From Pelargonium tetragonum (taxonomy: Eukaryota > Streptophyta > Magnoliopsida > Geraniales > Geraniaceae), in NCBI GenBank assembly GCA_036897445.1, contig JAYMTL010000063.1, positions 37,584 to 101,583 on the forward strand: 64,000 bases of DNA. Direction: 5' to 3'. Shown here one piece after another: positions 38,258-52,194 of the stretch (position 1 is the first letter of the stretch; every line of letters starts with the position of its first letter). A model generated the notes under the pieces. That model made no database searches. It was not told the origin of the DNA and saw only the letters and a list, made by a program, of their open reading frames with translations. The position numbers and the translations under genes are program-made.

Positions 38258-39976
38258 CCCACTATAAAAGGTAACCGAAACAGGAACTCTTCAGCCACAG
38301 AAAGACTCGAATTGGAGAATACTGTGGACTCCTTAACAAGTAAAAACCCTGCAAAATAGAAAGGAGGTTTTTCCTCTCAGGTAAACTCAAAGAAAAATCT
38401 TAGCAGTTTAGCCTTGTTTTCTAACCTGTGACCCCTTTATTCTTAGCTTTACTAGTAGGTAGTCAATTTTATTAAGTGCGATTGGGCGGATTCCTCCTAT
38501 GTAGTATAATTCTCTTTATAGCTCCTCTGACTTAGCTTTTCTTAAACAAGAACTTGAAAAACGAATCCGTGCTTTAACCCTCTTAACCGGGACCTTTCTT
38601 ATAAGGGTCTACTAAAGGGAAAGTCTTAATCTTTTTCTAAGGAGCTTAACAAGTATAGGTATATCCGAGCGCGCACTCTCAAGAAGTCCGCTTCTATCCC
38701 TAATTATTAAAACTTAGGGGGTTCCTAGCCACTTTGTTAAATATAGAACACAGAGCTTTCGTTACATCGAAATCGAATATCATTCCTTACTTTTCTTAAT
38801 CAGAGAGAGACCCGAAGTGCGGATAAGTCAATTTCTAGGCAACGAGGAGTCCCTTCAGTCTTTCCCTTTCGCGTATAGTTTTATAGGATATAAGTATATA
38901 GTAAATAAAAAAGGATCCTAGGAATAAAGTAAAAAAGCAAGTTAGCACTATAATAAAACGAGGGGATGGGAATTCCTTAAGCCTTTCTGTTCTTAAAAAT
39001 TAGAAAGAAATATTATAAGGGGTCGCGCGGGTTTAAAAGATAAGGATATCGTTGTATCAGTAAATTTCCAGTCTCTAAGTAGCTTAGTGCTGTTAAGCGG
39101 CTCCCAATGTGGGCAAAGTTTCCGGGTTTTCCTATTAAAGGGCGGGAATCCACCTTCCACCTAAAGAGGTATATTTACTAGAATTAAGTCCTTTATTTGG
39201 GGTGTTAGGTTTTACGAAAGAAACTTTAGAGTTTTGCTTGTTATCAAGTTACGAGAATTCTTGAAAAGTCAGTTAATTAAGAAAAAGAACCAGAAATAGA
39301 AACAAGAAAAATGAAATTAGGGACAAATCCCGAACCTGAGTTTAAGTTTAGTAAGAATTAAGTGATCCTATAAACGAAGTATATGGGCTAAACAGGGTAT
39401 TATAAAAGGGGCACTTAAAAGAAGAGTAACTTATATTATATAGTATGCAGAAGAGTAAAAGAACTAAGAGGTTAATTTCTTTTTGATCTTGGGTATCCAA
39501 AAATAGAAAAGAAGTAGCATTTAGATTTCATTCGTAAGGGCAGTTGGCAAAGCTCTGAGCAGGAAAGATTCCTTGTTTAGAAGAGATATACGCAAGCAGA
39601 GAAAAAGTCAGGTTCTTTAGTTATAGTTAAATAGGCAATAGACGCGGACTCAACTTAAGAATTACGGGGAGTACCATCTTACTAGAGATCGAGTGTTCTA
39701 TACTCTATACAAAGCAGAAGACTTCTACCTAGTTAACAAGTTAAGGTGCTAAAGGATTGATTTTAGCAGGGATGGACCTAATTTTATGGGAGTTTTTAGG
39801 TTTTACTGGGGTTATTCCAGGATTCTTTGTGATTTTAGTGTGGATCTTTGCTTTAGGTAGGGTATAAAAGGTTTCGGAGAGACCCGGGTTAGAAATTTGT
39901 GGGTACATAAGAACTTTCATCTAATTCTGGTCTTTCTTTTATATAGGGGGCACCCTGGGCTGTAAACAAGTCGGAA

Positions 39977-39991
39977 GGTAATGTAATTAAG
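39977..39991 (+). repeat. dispersed 15-mer, copy e
   Basis: Exact copy followed by AAG, as at 31613. Confidence 0.85.
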
Positions 39992-42900
39992 AAGGGTCAA
40001 TTTGATGAGTTAGTATAAAATCTTAATAGTTGTAAGCTACTAAAACCTTGTACTGCCTGTATATTTAACAAGGTAAAAGCATATAAAATGGCGAGTCTTA
40101 TAAAATATAGGGAAAATCCAAGCTAGAAGGGGTTGACTTTTCCTAAAAGTGCTCGGAATGAGGAAACACTTTTACCGGTTCAGTCACTTAAGGATACAGT
40201 TAGTAAGTTGAATATTCTATCTTAAACTGAAAAAATGGTGGTCAATATAACAAGGGCAGTTCGCGTTCTCGGAAAGAATTGGGAAGTTAAAAGTCTTCCT
40301 TGTATTCGGAATATACCTTAATTACGAACTAAGTTTGTTGTTTCAACGGAACAGTAGCAGTCTTAGTATAGGAGGCTCCAGTAAAAGACACTGACTATTA
40401 CTAATACGATTGGAGTTACAAAAAAAGTTTGAAATATTGTTTTGGGAACGCTTTATTATATTATAGGTAATTCTATTAAAATGACTAGAACTTGAATATT
40501 ATAATATTACCAAGTTAGAGTGGTGGAGATTAAAGCCAAGGCAAAGTCTTTCTAGCTAAGGCGTGTAGAGTCAAAGTTGAACCTTTTAGTTCGGGTTCCC
40601 ATTCGTAACTTTATCTCGTTTTTTTATATAGATAAGCGCTGGTTTATGACACAAAAAGTTTTTAACTCCCGAGATAGGTCTCACTTTAGAATTAGAATAG
40701 GAAATTAAGCATTAAGATTTTAGAAAGTTTTAGTCGAGTCTTAAGTAAGGGACATTATCCTTATAAGAATCAAATGAGGGCTTAATTAAGTAAGCTTCCA
40801 CCAATATAACTGTAATTGCATTTCCTTTAGACCCCTACTCTGTATAAGAAACTTGACTTCTTATCTTACAAACGAGGAACTTGAAGCCCTTCGCTCATAA
40901 AAGAATTTTAGAAATAGGGAAATATTTAAAAGCTAACCCCATATAAGGACCTCCTAACGATTCTAACTCAATAAGCTTCCGTATACCTATAGTAAGTCCT
41001 GAGAACACGCTGCGTTTTGCATTAAGTAAGATTTCATTCATTATAGGATAAAAAGTATACTAAAATTTTTGTTACTATAATAAAGTTAACTATATATCCT
41101 AAACAAGAATTTAGATAGCTAGAAGTTTTAACAAGTTTGTAAAAAGACATGAGTAGAGCTTTCTAAAGAAGCCCTCTTTTTACGTTAATGAAGGTATGGG
41201 TACTCTCCTAATTAAATTAAATAAGCTACTTTGTAAAATTTTGTTTTTCAAACGCTTTCATACGATGAGACAGAAATTCCGATATAAGGAAGTTTAGTCT
41301 TGTTCTAATACAACCTAGAGTAATTCTTGAGTTTAGGAATTTTGACTCCCCTCCTAAATTTCTTAATTTGAGTTGGCTTAATAGGCGCTTTCCGTAATAA
41401 AAGAAACTTTTGTTAAGAGAGACTTTTTGATATTTCATTTCTTTATAAAGTCAAAATACCTTAGTATCTTAGGTTGTTCTACTTTCGGGGGAATGGCGCG
41501 GGTAAGCTGCTGAAATGGGAATCTTGTAAGATGGGACTTATTTATACCTTCCCTTTTTAAGAAGGGGCCCTTATACTAGTCGAAGATCTCATTTTCATTT
41601 TGCCCTTGTAACTTGCAAAAAGTGCTTTGCTTTTGGAACTTTTAATACGCGTAGGAGTTTCCCCGACGATGCTTGCTAAAGAAACTTTAATCTTTTTTGT
41701 TATTAAAGAATTTCACTATTTTTATAGCAGGAGTTTGGAATTGCTCAATATTTCAAGGTATTACCTAATAAAAGAATACTTATGGAATTAACAAGGCTAA
41801 TGAATTTCCTAGGGAGCGGTAAATATAGGAATTCCCTTAGCCTTTATGGCTTCTTTTTTATAAGGTTTCTTAAAAGCTATAAACTCTTGGTTAGGAATAG
41901 GAGTCTTGGGGCTACCCTTTAATTAAATAAGAATCTGAATTTGAATATAGTTTTACTTATTGAAAGCCCTTGGCTATCACTTTTTGGTAAGTAAATATTG
42001 AGCCCTCAAGGTATTTAAAGCGTAACAGTTACTCAAAGGAGTCCCAACGACTCAAGAGTACTCTACTAGTTTCAGGCTTACAAACTTTATTTCTATGGGG
42101 CTCGTTTTACAAGAATAGGTAAACAGGAGTAAGCCCTTTTCCCGAGATCGCGTAAGGTTCTAGTGTTCAAACAGGGGTACTTTTTTTTTACTACAAGTTT
42201 CATAGAAGTTTCTTTTACTAATTCTCAGGTAGTAAATTAGGCAGGGGTTTCCTCTTTTAGAGCTAGAATATGTCATTTTCGGGTTAAGCCGTAAACCAAT
42301 CTATGTAATAGTAATAGAAAGATATAGTTGAAATAAAAGATTTTTAGGATTTCAAGTACTTCATAAGTTTTTAATCTCACTAATAAATAGAGATAATATA
42401 GATAGAAGTCGGAGTAGGAATAACAAGACATATTCTTTTAGACTGATTTCTTTAAAAGCTTGTTTAGAGTTGAACTCACATAAAATAGCTAGTTATATAA
42501 AACTGGGTTTGGGCTTCTTATTTGACTTCAATTTCATTTTAGAGGATAATTACCCTTTTCTATTATATAAGTTTTTCTTAACTTTTAATTAAGGAGTAAA
42601 TGAAATGAAGTAAAAAGTTTAAGCTGTTGTAAGGTCTTGGAGTTTCCAGTTTTTGAGTCTTGTCCGACCCTTTTCATTGAATATGCTTCTGTTTACTAGG
42701 GAGTCCTATGCTTTTTTAAGTTTTAAGAACCCTAGGAGTGCCCTTATTACCAACTCTCCGATTTCCTAGGCCTGCTCTTCTAAATATCCATATTGGCTCC
42801 GAGATAAAATACAAAATAGTTTAGGAAAAAAGGAAAGAGAAAATTCTTATTAGATCCATAGCATTTATATTATAGAAGTTGGGGTTGAGCTTTTAAGTTC

Positions 42901-43040
42901 CCGGAAATTTAAATAGTTTGTTTAGAGTTTAGAAAGATCTATTCCCGCTTTCTTTAGGAGCCTTTTTTATAGCTAATAAGCATACAAAACAATTAGATGC
43001 TGTTATAAGGAAAAGGAAGCCTCTGGTTCAAAAAGGCGCA

Positions 43041-43070
43041 GCTAGTAATAGAGCACTCTATGTTATACTG
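43041..43070 (+). pseudogene. D-arm-like fragment
   Basis: GCTAGTAATAGAGCACT resembles a tRNA D arm (stem GCT/AGC). It runs into CTATGTTATAC, a word also found in the tRNA-like pieces at 2009 and 24920. There is no matching acceptor or T arm. Confidence 0.25.
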
Positions 43071-43249
43071 GGTCTATTGATTTCCTTATAGACATAGGTA
43101 CTCTTAACTTTTCAAAGCCCTTTCTCTAGCGAAAAACTTGGTAGAAAAGGCTCCCCGGGAATACATGTAATAAAAAAATCCTTGTATTTCATAGGTTCCA
43201 AATCTGCTACTTAGTACAAGTACTAGGTTTATTGGGAAAAGCCCCGGTC

Positions 43250-43266
43250 AGTGGTTCAAGTCTACT
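43250..43266 (+). pseudogene. perfect isolated T arm
   Basis: AGTGG pairs with CTACT at all five positions (one G-U) around TTCAAGT. Upstream bases do not form a D or anticodon arm at proper spacing, and no acceptor stem closes. Confidence 0.35.
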
Positions 43267-44236
43267 CCATAAGCATTACGTACAATAAAGGGAAAATCAG
43301 AAATGAGTTGGATTCCTAAAAGGGGTCTTTAACCAAAGTAAGGGAATTTTTAAGCATTTTTCAATAAGGAATTTTTCTTTAATTTATCGTTTAATAAGGA
43401 TTTAAAGTCCCTTTCTCTTTTCAGTTGAAATACTCCTAATAAGTAAAAGCTCTTATAATAAATAACAAGGGGGGCTGAAAATAGACTTGGGTAATGGCAG
43501 AAACTAGTATTAGTATAAAATAAAAGGGCTTTCAGAGTAGTAAAAAGACTCTGACTAGAGTCTATGTATGAGTTACTCAGCAGCGGAGCCTGTTAAAGGA
43601 AAGGAAGACTTTACCATCAACTGATAAAACACAAGAAATTTTTATCGATTCACCAAGACTTTTTTTATAATTTTTAGATTCGAGCTGAGAAAGATTTTTA
43701 TGTCAGGCAACTCTTTTGATTGCCAAATAGAAAGAAACAACATCCTAATGGCTCGAAGTATATTAAACTATGCAACACTATTAGTTCAAGAAAAGTACTA
43801 AGAAACAAAACCAAGTCTTTCTCTATCCTTTAATATAATTAAAAAGTAAACATTTTTGGATCCTTATGTTGATGCTAGCTGATCAGTCAAGAGTATGGGC
43901 TTGCAGTATCTATCTGTTTTTATTTTAAAGGTATTTCATTTAATCTTTCTCCTTATCAAAACATCACCATACATTGAATCTATGTCTAGGAAAACAGGGT
44001 TTTGATTACAGACAACTTAAGTCTTTATCTCAGGTGTTTCCCTTGTATACTTAGATTACAAAAGTCTCTACTAATAACAAAACTCTCAGTCAGGACATAA
44101 CAAGAAACCAGGGAAATTACGTATTAGTGTCATGCAATCCATCAAGCCCCAAAAAAGAGAATACTATTAAAGCCTTTTAGCCTCAATTAAAGAATCTAAC
44201 TAAAGCTAAAGTGATTCAAGAATAAGGTTATTTCAG

Positions 44237-44251
44237 TTCTATGTTAAAACA
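44237..44251 (+). repeat. 15-mer shared with tRNA-like copy 2
   Basis: TTCTATGTTAAAACA is identical to 24926-24940, but the 3' T-arm half seen there is absent. The 5' part of the tRNA-like element therefore also occurs alone. Confidence 0.6.
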
Positions 44252-45191
44252 TATTAAAGCACGAAGTGCATTCGCTTTTTAAAAGGATACTATAAAAATA
44301 AGGTCCATTAAGTAGTAATTAGTCAGAAAAGACATCGATTTGTGAGGATCCTGAAGCATCCTATATAGTAGGAAAGGGTTTCCTTAGCTTTTGTTTTTAG
44401 TCTCTCACGGGTAAAATCTTAATGGGAGAGGAAAGAAGGAAAGGGTGTCGATCCCCTTTTTAAACCTATACGATTTCATTTCATAAAGTAATATAGAAGA
44501 TAGAGAGACTTTGCCTATGAAAAAGGGGAATTATTAATTCTTGCTAGCAATTGCACAAACTATAACCTATAATCTGAATCATCAAATTCGTCTTCATTCG
44601 TTATTGTAAGTAGCCCTTGGATGGGTCAGGAAAACCACTCTCTATTTAGACCCAATCGGTCAAGATATGTAATCGATTATATGATCCTAGTATATAAAAT
44701 AAAGCAAGTTAAGAGTTCAATATAACCCCCTGTTTATTCATTCTAATTTGGAGAACCCCTTACTAAACCTAGCCAGAACTACGATTTCACCAAGTTATCA
44801 AAATATTCTGCTAAGATCGCTCGTCTATCCGTTTTTATGTCATCAAATTACTTACAGCCCGAGCGAGCCGCCCTCCATTATTAATTAAGTAGTTTTGGCA
44901 TCTCATATTCAGATATTCAAAAGCTAGGGCGCGGCTAGAACTTACACAAGAAATTTCTTAGCTTAAGAATAATGGATACTCTTCAAATTTGAGTAGGAGA
45001 TGCCTTACTACCAATGTGGTATTATCTTCCATAGCAAATATAGTCCCCGGTTTTTTTACCCACAAGGAGCCCTACAAAAGGAGTTTTTCGTGGATTTACT
45101 TCTTGCCAACTACATTTGCATTTGCTTGGAAAAGGTATTAGCTAAAGTCAAAAAGCAACTATATGTGTATTCTCATACTAAGACGCGATTA

Positions 45192-45208
45192 ACAGGATTT
45201 GAACCCAT
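45192..45208 (-). pseudogene. isolated T arm on the minus strand
   Basis: On the minus strand ATGGG pairs with CCTGT (two G-U) around TTCAAAT, followed by TAATCGCG. The CCTGT stem strand is the same as in the fragments at 2009 and 24920. No D or anticodon arm is present. Confidence 0.35.
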
Positions 45209-45568
45209 GCAACTTCGGGCATTTCTCTCTTTCAACAAGGCCGGGGGAGATCCTTTAGAAACCCCAAGAGACCCGGACGACCTTTGCTTATTATAATGCT
45301 TTCGAATTTCATAGCGCTCAACTTGAACCTTGGGCATCCGTCTTATTAGCTACATATTCTACCAATCTCCAAGAAGTTCCACGATACCTCTTCTCTTGTC
45401 TATAACAAGCCCTGTCTCAACATTTGACCGGACTCTTTAATTAAGTGAATTTTTAACTTGCTTAATAACTTAGGGGGATCCCCCTTCTCCGGGCCTTGTT
45501 TAAGCTCAATTTTTGAGGCCTAAGGGTTCCCTAATTCACTAAAAGTACTAAGGGTAGGCATCTACTAA

Positions 45569-45942
45569 GAGGTTATAGTTCATAAGACTCCTAAGAAAGT
45601 TTTAGGTTATGGTAAGACTTTTAAGAAAGCAGCAGGCATAGGTATGACTAAGTAGGAAGTGTATCTGTTAAGATTCATAAGGCAGGTAGGGCTCATAGGA
45701 AAGGGATAGCAGCTAAAGGGAGACCTTAGCCGGACTCTTGCCGTTGTTAGTCTTCTTCTGTGCCTATTGTACTTATCCTCTTGTACTCTTGTAAGGAAGG
45801 TTTTCTTCTGTTGTTGCCTACTAATCCTTCAATTAACAGGAAAATCCTAAAATCAGAGGGAAGTCTTAACTTATCTCTAGTAAACTTTTATCATATGCTT
45901 GTTAGCTCCATAGTTTTGGCTTACACAAGGTTCCTTTTTTAG
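45569..45942 (+). other. basic-peptide tract in two frames with a shift
   Basis: The first frame (45569-45652) encodes HKTPKKVLGYGKTFKKAAGI and ends at TAG. An adjacent frame (about 45640 onward) continues with KIHKAGRAHRKGIAAKGRP, a TAG at 45727-45729, and then an ordinary 60-codon frame to 45942. The switch looks like a decayed coding region with a frameshift. It shares its DNA core with the tract at 25067 and, more loosely, 5150. The family is unknown, and strand purine bias may explain part of the openness. Confidence 0.25.
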
Positions 45943-48900
45943 TAAAAAGTGTTACTGCTACTGTATTACAAACATATAATAGCCGCTAATAAACAAACTT
46001 ATCCTGATCAAGAGAGTTTCGGACTAATTAAATAAAGGTTGTTTTCTGCCCTACTCGCGTCCCTAACCGCTTTTATTTTACGAGATATGTAAATATGCTT
46101 TTGCTAATATTCCGGATCCCTCTTAATAGTACAGCACTTGAGGTATTTTAGCCGGGGTTCATTTAGGGTTTAAATAAAGAGTTTAAAAGGGACCTCACGG
46201 AAGACTTTAGTTTTATAACCGAAGGCTAGCCTTGTGCTTGTATCCAGGCAGTAACTCCTAAAAAAATGAGAGAAATATCCATCAAAATCTAGTTTGACTT
46301 TATCTATTTAAAGCAAAACTCTGTTGTACTATAATTCAGATCCTAGTACTTTATCTCCGGTTACTTGTTTGCCAAGGTGCTTATATTTCTTAGTAAAACT
46401 CCTTATTCAAGTCTCGGTGTTTTAAAAAATAAGGCACTATTCCAATAACTTTTTATATAATGTGTATAAGCTATTAAACATCAATCGATTTCTAATTTTA
46501 GTGTAACTTAGACCCCTATATAAAATGAAGCCCTCTTACATATGCTAAATTTCGAGACCCTTGTTATTTTACTAAAAATTCTGTAAGCCAAGGAATTGCT
46601 AAGTTCCCTATTATAAAATATCTCAAAAGCAAAGGTTTTACAAGCTTATACCGCCCCCTTAAGAGCTGAGTGTAAATATACTTTATCAATTAAACACACA
46701 AGGATCAGGGGCTCCCGAATAGATAGAGGGAATCCTAGACGATTTCTACCTAAAGCTATAACTAAATTAGGTTTGGTACTCTAGAATATACCATGCCCTT
46801 GCCTTTTAGTTTATGATACAATAAACTTTATTTAGGTCTAAACTAAAGGTCTCTTTCTTGCTGACTTTACTCCTAATCTGGAATATGGGATAATTCTAAT
46901 AAATAAAGGATAAGCTAGGAATTAACTCTTTACTTTAAAAAGCTTTGAGGCGGGTAGGGATTAACACTCTAAATACAAATATAAACCGGGGTATGCTTGA
47001 GGGGAAGTTTTCAAAAAGAAGGGTATAGCTTAAGAAGAATTTCTAAGGAAAACGTATAAGAAATATAAGTACTCGACTTCGGATTTCCGCGAAAATGAAG
47101 CTAGTTTGAGCCCTCGTTAAATCTCTTCGTTTTTCACTGTTCTATAGAAAGTGTAACTCTTTCCGGGAAGGTAAATCCGTTGGGTTGCTAAAAATTATAC
47201 CTAAGTTTTTAGGGACTAAACTTCTAAAGAGTTCCTTTGTAGCACACCTCTTGCCTTTATAAAAGTCTAAGAAACTCCGTAAGTTTATACAATAATAGAA
47301 AAGGAATTCCTTATTTTTTGCTAAATCGATTATTACAGCTTTTTGAGCCCCTCTATAATATTCTAATTCAGATCTTTTATCAAGATTTAAAATCTTTTAC
47401 CCTAACTAAAATAAGAATTGCTAGCTAGAAGTCTTTTATAAACTTCCTTAAATGCTACCTCAGCCAAAGGCTTAGTACATACCCGCGTAAATATTTTTAG
47501 TCGAAAACCCGTCCAATACAACAAATTTCAATTCTAAGTAAAAAGCTGTCATCCCCGGGTGGGCATCCTTCTATAGAACACACTCAATAGGAAACCTTGG
47601 TTTAACTCAGAGCCGGGGGGTACCCATATGTTTATACGGGTTATTCTAAAAGGGCTTAATTTGTCTAAGCGAGGTAAATAAAGGTGTACATGAAGTTATA
47701 ACTCTTGCGGGGTCCTCGTAAAAATATAAAAAGAATTTTCCAGTGCGAAAGGTTAAAAATTATTTAAGTTGTTCTGCTTTGTGCAATTACTCTGACTGCC
47801 GCTCTAGTTGCATAGAGAGTCCCGCCTTTTTAATTAAGGGTTTTTTTTACTGGATTTATTTTAAAGGTCTAGAAGCGAAGCGGGAAAATACGGTGCTACT
47901 CTTAAGTCTAGTAACCAACACCCGGAAAGACTTTTTTGTCTGGTCCCAGTATACTTAGTTTAGGTTATTCTCAAAAAATTCTTAATTACTTTTTGGAATT
48001 TTGAATCTAGAATCCCTTTGCAAAATTAACAACTAAAGGAGCATCGCAAGCCTTTTCTTTTTAATTTAAACTACGAAGTAACTAAATTTTATAAAAAGAA
48101 ATAGAAGAGCAACAATTACTATAAAACTGTATACTGACCCTTCCCTTCTTAAAATAGAAAGTCCTTCCTTTCTAAAGAATATCGCGAATTTTATTTGTTG
48201 TCAGAGTTTCTAAAGTATTAGTACTAGATTCTTGCGCTCTATAAAATTAGGGTTAAATTAAGCTTTCCAATTTCTAGATTTAGCAGCTTTTTAACTGCAG
48301 AGCATAAAACCTGGTATGAGTCCTAAAGGTCCTTGGGGTACTGCTAAAGTTTGACCTAATAAAAGCAATTATTATGAATAAATTCTGGCTATACTATAAA
48401 AAGCGCTTTGTATTATCTCAAAAAGATTCTACATTCTCGTGCGCTATAACTAAAGTTAACCTTACTATGCCTTTTTTTCGAAATTATCTTAAGATTTTAC
48501 TATATAAATATGCTTGGACCCCCTCTTGTAAAATTCTAGGAAGTGTATAATTGTCATTTTCAATTCATTTTAATAAAGTAAGCCCAGAACTTCTAAGGAA
48601 AAGAAGTTTAGAGAGGTAGGTCTTCCGCAGTTAGTCACAGGTTTCCTTTTTGTTACGAGTCAGTAAAGCCTTGCCTAGATTACAAGAATTAAGAAAAAAA
48701 CTCCGTATAAGGTAGTTTAGTTTTAGAGTATTTACACAATCTGAACTGAGCTCTCCTTGACTTATTAAGGTTTTTGCCATTTATCCTACTAAAAAGAAAT
48801 ATTACTTAATCTAAAGGCCCCTTTTAAAAAATATCCTAGCCTATGAATAGTGTTGGATTCACGTGTTGATTTACAAAAACCTTTTGACTTAAGTGTCGAG

Positions 48901-51900
48901 CTATATTATCTCCAGGATTCTCGTTATTTTTCTTTTTTTATAAATTGTCAATTAACTAGCATACAAGAGTGTCTCTAACATTATATAAGGACTTCACTTT
49001 GTTTCGGAGTTATACTAAAGGAATGTTTATTTCAGAACCCAAAACTATATGCCTTGTACTTTCTTTGAGTCTCTTAAATTATACAAGTGCTAGAGTAATA
49101 CAAGATTATGAAAAACTTAATAAAGCTTCAAAAAAGCCCTTACCAAAGTACCGATATTATTACTTCTACTAGCGGATCCTACAGGGGTCTTGGTTAAAAA
49201 GCCTCTCTTTAGTTACCCAGGATAACGCCTCTTCCATTTCTCCTTTGAAGAGTAGCTCCTTTTCTCATTCTGTATTTACAGGTTTTCTAATACATGTAGA
49301 CGTTGTTCCAATTGGAGGGTGGATGCAATTTCTACTTTAATAATAAATGAAATTTTACCTGTATGAAACTTCAGAAAAAGAAATAGTTTATCAAAGTTCT
49401 TGAGCTTTTACTAAGCTACGAAGAGTCAAACTTTAATTTAGATCTTTTCCTGGGTTGCTGCAGCTAGTTGAGTGACAACCGTTAATAACAAAGTCAAAGT
49501 AATAGTGATAACTTAATAAAGTAATCTTGGCGGTTCACAAATGCAAATAGAGAAGGCTTTAATAAGTAGGAATTCACGTATAAAAAAACGAGATTATAAG
49601 TTCTGTTTCCAAAAAGGAGAATCTAACGAGGAAAGACTTCCTGAGTTTGGATGAGGAATAATAAAGAGTACAAAAAAGACTAATGAGAAAAAAACTTCTG
49701 GTTTAATTTGGGTACCTAGATTTAGAACTTTTGACATCTGGAAACAAATTTAACTAAACTTTATCATCATAAAATGAAGTACTGGATCATAGCGAAAGTC
49801 TCATAGTTTCACTAAGTAGATTTATTTAAGCAATTTCGATTATTATCTTATATTTTAAATTAGCTTACTCATTAAACCTCAAGAATACCCCTTAGGGTTG
49901 TGCGGCTCTCTTTTTAGTTCCAGGAAGGATTTCTATAGCCAAGCAGGAACTCTCAATTATATATTAGAATACTCTAACTTAAGAGGAAAACCCTGTCTTG
50001 AGCTTGGTTTAAAAAGAGGGGTCTTGTTGGATTTACTTAGGGCATAAGAATCCGGAATAAATAAAGGAAACTAGACCCCATTTCTACAGGCTAGCAATTT
50101 TTTAGTTGTTGCTAATTTAGGGGCTACGTTAGTTCTAAGTGGATATCCACCAGCAATATGAATTAAGACTCTTCCTTGTGCAAACTAAAGAATTAAAAGC
50201 AAAACCTCAACTTTTAAGTATTTCTTTTAAAAACCTTGTTATGTAACTAAAGTAGTATTACTCGTGAACTAAATTACACGACAAAAAAAATGTAAATCCG
50301 AAAAAGCAAGTATATAAATATAAAAAATAAGAAAAGCTTTTAGTTAACCCTCTAGAGTAGATTCTCTAAACGTGTTAGATGAATGAAAAAGAACAACTTA
50401 GACTAGATATAACTGTAAAAATGGAATTTTTATAAGCCCTAAAACAAAGTCACACAATAAATTACTAGCTATTCCGCGTAACTAGTATACTTATAAGTGC
50501 TTTGCTTGAAATTAAATAATTATAGACTAATTACCTATAACAACATAATTTGAACCCGCATTTGAATTCTAACTCGATTGGTATTTTTATAATTGGTCAA
50601 TATATCACAGTTCGGCAAGACACATAAGAGACTCCAGTATCTAAATTCTTTTTTGTGTTGAGACGTAACACTTTTTATAGCGATATCCGCTAAATTCATT
50701 AAGTACGATTTAAGCGTAGTAAAATTCCAAGTAAACTTCTACTTCTAATTATTAAATCTTTAAAACAGAAATTCAGTAAACAAATTATAGAGCCTGCTCT
50801 GTTAACCCCTATCTCACTTATACTTTTTTTTATAGATTAAAAGTAACTTTCATAAAAGGAATTGGGAAATATCCTGCACATACTACGCCCAGTAAAACCC
50901 GGAAACTTTAACTTTATAGAGGACTCCTCCTTTATAAATCTCTTTTTTTGTCCTTTTTATACAGAATCGTCAGTTGGATAATATTTATGAGTTTAAGCCC
51001 CTTTTGTTTGCCTTTTGTCAATTAATAGTAGAAGAAGTAAGGAAAACCCACTGTGTTTATTTTTATAAAGTAGATTATACCGAGTATCTCTAATGAAAAC
51101 ATAACGAACAGATAAAGCCCTGCAGCAGCCCTTTGAGTAGCAAGAACCTCTTTCAGGAGTACTTACATTTTTTGGTATTTACAAAATCCGGGACTAAAAA
51201 GTAACTTGTCAAAGTTGTTAATGAGTATCTCCCTAAGAAAGTAATGTTAGCTACTTTTTGAGGGTTCCATATTGGAGGTTTTTCCTAAATTCATGTAGTT
51301 TTATCTTAAAGATTAATTCCGTAAAAGGGAGTGCTTAATTCTTGGAACAGTTCAAAAGGTGTAGCGAAGAAGTGCAACTCTAAGAGTATATAGTCTAGAT
51401 GTAAAGGGATCTATATACCAAGATTTAGTGCTTTAATTAAAATAAAATAGGGGGCGGGGTTTTTAGTATTAGTAGAGAAGAGTAGCTTAGGGAGAGTCTC
51501 AAGTTTCCGGAATATTGGAACTGCAAATTAAGAGCGGGCAAAGCAATATGTTTTTGCTAGGGAATTCTTTCTTCCTTCAAACTAAAAAAAGAAGAGGCCT
51601 ATAATAATACAGAACCAGGACTTGTATATTATGCCACGTAACAAAGCATTTTGAGAGTTTTAACTGGGAGAGATAGTTAATAGCCGAATTTGACCAGATT
51701 TTCATAGAGTATTTAGAGAGACTAAAAACTCCTTTATAACAAAGGGCAGTTTATTCCTCTATTAAGCAGCGGTAAAAGCAGCCCTTCTTGTTAGATTAAA
51801 CTTCGATGAAGTATAAAGCTAAATTGCCTATAAAGGGTTAAAAAGGATTCCCAGACTAGGGCGATACTTTTACCGACGAAAGTACTCCACAAAAATTGAC

Positions 51901-52144
51901 TAAAAACTCTTAGCATTAGTCTCCTTTCTCTTTTTTATAATCCTTATTTTTCTTGTTCTCTTGCTTGTGAAAAACTTTTCGCATTGTTTGCTTTAGCCCA
52001 CTTTCTCGTTAACTAAAAGCCAATTCCTCTTAATCTGAAAAGATTCATTTAAGAATGGTGCCCTTAAGTTTTTTCAGAAGCCTTTAACTTTTTTAGTTTT
52101 TCCTTTACAAAAAGAGGGGTATCGACAGCGATCCGGAGCCTTTC

Positions 52145-52194
52145 AGCCGGCCTAGGCTCTCTATTGATAACTAAAAAGCCCGGGGAATTCCGGG
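52145..52194. repeat. pair of adjacent GC-rich hairpins
   Basis: AGCC-GGCCTA-GGCT at 52145-52158 is followed by CCCGG-GGAATT-CCGGG at 52179-52194. The second has five perfect G+C pairs. Neither is followed by a T run, and no gene borders them. Confidence 0.5.

Larger units (their letters stand above)
30005..45448. other. gene-free A+T-rich stretch with hairpins and tRNA pieces
   Basis: Open frames of 60-95 codons at 30153 (plus; hydrophobic), 30788 (minus), 33522 (minus) and 36577 (plus) have no recognised domain and ordinary lengths for chance. The real structure here is the hairpins at 35334 and 36275, two 15-mer copies, tandem duplications, and T-arm-like pieces on both strands. Confidence 0.55.

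Noticed and set aside
45000-45296. 98-codon plus-strand open frame, the longest by the standard code
   Set aside because: It starts at TTG, overlaps a minus-strand T-arm-like element, has no recognisable domain, and its length is expected by chance in 64 kb.
45670-45726. Ribosomal protein uL2 fragment (KAGRA)
   Set aside because: Five identical residues in a low-complexity basic tract; the conserved downstream VRGVAMNPV region of uL2 is missing.
9950-50490. Yeast-mitochondrial-like promoter words (WTATAAGTA)
   Set aside because: About a dozen occur on both strands, only about twice chance for this composition, with no gene or RNA start to serve.
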